Assembly (NCBI GenBank): GCA_019637645.1
Contig: JAHBVH010000007.1
Location: 62,001 to 126,000, forward strand
DNA length: 64,000 bases
DNA from: Caldilineaceae bacterium
GTDB taxonomy: Bacteria > Chloroflexota > Anaerolineae > Caldilineales > Caldilineaceae
Direction of reading: 5' to 3'
The notes below the pieces were generated by a model. The model did no database searches. It had not been told where the DNA came from and saw nothing but the letters and a program-made list of their open reading frames with translations. Position numbers and translations under genes: made by a program. Of the stretch, positions 62,901-64,000 are shown piece by piece; within the stretch, counting starts at the first letter, position 1, and each line of letters begins with the position of its first letter.

Positions 62901-64000
62901 CGCCTTTGGGGTCACCGTCTATCCACCCACGGGCGAAGTCTATGCGACTTTGACCTGTACCGGCCCAACTGTGGCCGATATGAAAGGATTGGTCTATGCG
63001 TTTGACCCGTCTAGCCCGACACCTAGCGCTGCGGATATGGTGCTAAAACTCACCATCCCAATGAACGTCTTGCATCCGACCGTCACGAATGCCTCAAGCT
63101 GGTATGCCGAAACGCTGAATGAATGGCGCAACCTGAGCGGATACGCGTATGACTTCCAGCCATTGTCTAAGAATGTAATGCTTTGGTTAGGCGAGCCAGT
63201 CTTTAATCTGCGGGCCGATGGCGGTTATGATCTGACGGTAGCCGAACGGAACCGTTACTATGATATGGCTGGTGATGCCTATTGGGTTGCGGCAGGCGCG
63301 ATGTACAAAGCCTGTAGCACGGGGAGTAGTACATTGCCAACCTGGACATTAGAAAATAACAAGGTTTGTGGTAGCGCCACCAGCACCGTGAATTGGACCT
63401 ATGGTAGTGGACGTGCCGGCGCGAGTACCGATATCACCAATCGCTTCTATAAGTATGTAGGGGCGGAAGGGGCGATGATGCAAGGCACCCTCGCAACGAT
63501 ACCCGGCTCGTCCGAGATCGTTGGCGTGGGTCTCGATGCTGAATTCAACGCCGGTACACATGGGGTGGCCTGGTTTAATCTATCGACCGGAGAACGGCAG
63601 CGCCATGCTCAATTTACAACCTATAAGCATTTTGGCAAGGCCAATAATCATGGCGACATCGAAGTGTTGTGTAATCCGGCACCCATTGAAATTGGCAACC
63701 GTGTCTGGGATGATCTCAACGGTAATGGCGTCCAAGATGCGGGCGAACCGGGGGTCACCGGTGTCCAAGTCAGCTTGCAAGGGCCGACCAACACCGTGCA
63801 GACGACCACGGACAGCAATGGCAATTACTACTTTAATAACCTGCTGGCCCACACCGCTTACACGCTTACGATGGATGTGCCTGCCGATTACAGCTTGACC
63901 GCAGCCAACCAGGCTGCATTGAGCGGCGCTACTGCCAGCAGCAACGACCCGATCAGTGACACCATCGACAGCGATGCTGTATTGATCGGCGGCAAAGCGA
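59953..64000 (+). CDS. Giant surface protein with SdrD-B-like repeats (3' end beyond window)
   Basis: Open for 1349 codons from ATG 59953 (GGAGGA upstream) to the window edge, no stop. A long, basic signal peptide (MAISYLSSRKRSSRKR then a hydrophobic core, ending about residue 70 at AQAAG) is followed by several SdrD B-type beta modules: GGIFQDINGDGLDSGPGEPG, EIGNRVWRDADSDGIQDPNE, SGKVFRDFNSDGLL and EIGNRVWDDLNGNGVQDAGEPG. DUF5979-like segments (VKQTVGNDGTFNFAL, VTKQVMTTDGSN, TVTKTIAGTGSGPF) lie between them, and a central non-repeat domain (about 755-1235) contains Trp- and Cys-bearing motifs. Calcium-binding Asp residues are regular. Probably an S-layer or adhesin-type protein. Confidence 0.9.
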   Translation, partial: MAISYLSSRKRSSRKRTLHYALYKSVTIGVLAALLAGLLPPPLVSLISPQLAALLPAPKVAQAAGSASGGIFQDINGDGLDSGPGEPGVAGVTVTAYSATGAGAGTVVATATSDAAGSYTLDLSALATFIPLRFEFTNFPAGYSASPFNSASAGSKTNVRFFSTINGNTTAINFGLVNATTSIEIGNRVWRDADSDGIQDPNETAIAGVVIGLYNSSGTLIDTVTTATDGTYYFSSASGTDVTGRNYGVSLQPNTAYTVAILDSNFASGKPLNGLVVTTANSQGDTSNDSINDLRDSDGVGVSVGSGTNLATQSGVSFTTGVAGANNHSFDFGFTQTGTLQIVKQTVGNDGTFNFALTNPDATQNAVSITTVGNTGNSGTPSTKLMGSYIVSEDQPPANWALTGLSCTGDTDNGSLLDPGSRKITIDLDAGENIVCTFTNTYTLPGVVQVTKQVMTTDGSNPTISGNFTINIACGNASISPGNSQTVAAGNSITFSNIPAGSLCTIEENTSTLPAAPAGYSWAAFQVTPSQFMMGTGQTVLVTAKNILMPQANGKNTLTVTKTIAGTGSGPFAITVIGASGYLSATTINGGQSKVFTGLVGGVYTVTENTPAGWTTVYTATPGTGGSSQAVVTLQGSNTATLAAAPISGKVFRDFNSDGLLTANGVITDTGVSGVTVTAYDKNGKVVGSATSGADGTYTINPTGAGPYRVVFSNLPADYEPTTHGTNNGTSVQFVNTAAQASNVNLGILAPCLYCQNNPSIATVVMNVNDAPTMDPTIVDFSNSVGIPFTPYSTVDANYNWAYPTSIPANPALRTVAKIGDVGSVMGLAWDRLHSRLFTSAYGRGWSKIKANSSANGYAEGAIYQVPYVANAPNTPTLWLDLETLFGNDFAGTFTLDRASSFIGANRTNDYPNLVGYTGLGGMAVSNNGDELYVVNLNAPEVLAIPVDSNGNPPASSGAIKRFPFPTADCPSGTWSYGRSYRAAFGVTVYPPTGEVYATLTCTGPTVADMKGLVYAFDPSSPTPSAADMVLKLTIPMNVLHPTVTNASSWYAETLNEWRNLSGYAYDFQPLSKNVMLWLGEPVFNLRADGGYDLTVAERNRYYDMAGDAYWVAAGAMYKACSTGSSTLPTWTLENNKVCGSATSTVNWTYGSGRAGASTDITNRFYKYVGAEGAMMQGTLATIPGSSEIVGVGLDAEFNAGTHGVAWFNLSTGERQRHAQFTTYKHFGKANNHGDIEVLCNPAPIEIGNRVWDDLNGNGVQDAGEPGVTGVQVSLQGPTNTVQTTTDSNGNYYFNNLLAHTAYTLTMDVPADYSLTAANQAALSGATASSNDPISDTIDSDAVLIGGKA

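Overview
This looks like chromosomal DNA from a Chloroflexota bacterium (Chloroflexia/Caldilinea-like). That placement is an inference. It rests on the GC-rich coding sequence, secreted proteins with Thr/Pro-rich linkers and TSP3 or SdrD-type repeats, a very large BTAD/AAA/TPR regulator, a multi-gene partner-switching module, and intergenic spaces filled with palindromic repeats. I saw no rRNA, tRNA, CRISPR array, prophage or insertion sequence. About 40 protein genes are supported, two of them cut by the window ends.

Layout. 1-10 kb: Lon protease, then a translationally coupled cyclodeaminase-family gene plus folD, a multi-spanning GT-C-like membrane protein, and convergent gcvP behind a tandem glycine riboswitch with its own terminator. 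10-20 kb: a DegT/DnrJ aminotransferase, a secreted beta-helix protein, a probable 48-residue small protein, an aldo/keto reductase, an alpha/beta hydrolase-TetR operon with a very clear promoter and double operator, and a probable sugar-acid catabolic group (enolase-superfamily dehydratase, SDR, TIM-barrel isomerase). 20-29 kb: a heterodimeric ABC exporter, an UPF1-like helicase, peptidase T and an esterase-like hydrolase. 29-40 kb: a 1477-residue secreted calcium-repeat protein and a three-gene envelope cluster (GT-C membrane protein, Ig-like lipoprotein, membrane-anchored GH-A glycosidase). 40-45 kb: a SARP-type regulator that is probably leaderless, followed by 11-bp-spaced heptamer repeats in front of a two-domain VOC dioxygenase, then DoxX. 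45-52 kb: an eight-gene minus-strand operon joining two glycosyltransferases and a flippase to STAS, PP2C, HATPase and response-regulator proteins. 52-59 kb: serB, Nudix, a UPF0175/DUF3368 toxin-antitoxin pair with a frameshifted toxin, an epimerase, glycerate 2-kinase and a TIM-barrel protein. 59.9 kb to the end: an unfinished giant SdrD-like surface protein.

Themes. Serine/glycine/one-carbon metabolism recurs (cyclodeaminase-type FchA, FolD, GcvP, SerB, glycerate kinase). FolD has lost two of its three catalytic residues (Lys54 to Ile, Gln98 to Leu), while its coupled partner belongs to the family that supplies a separate cyclohydrolase in some bacteria. This suggests a split dehydrogenase/cyclohydrolase pair. 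The second theme is the cell surface: glycosyltransferases, a flippase, a glycosidase, a lipoprotein and three large secreted proteins, two of them ending in the same kind of short PAQQ-aromatic/hydrophobic-LP-I tail. The third is a set of intergenic nested palindromes in several length classes.
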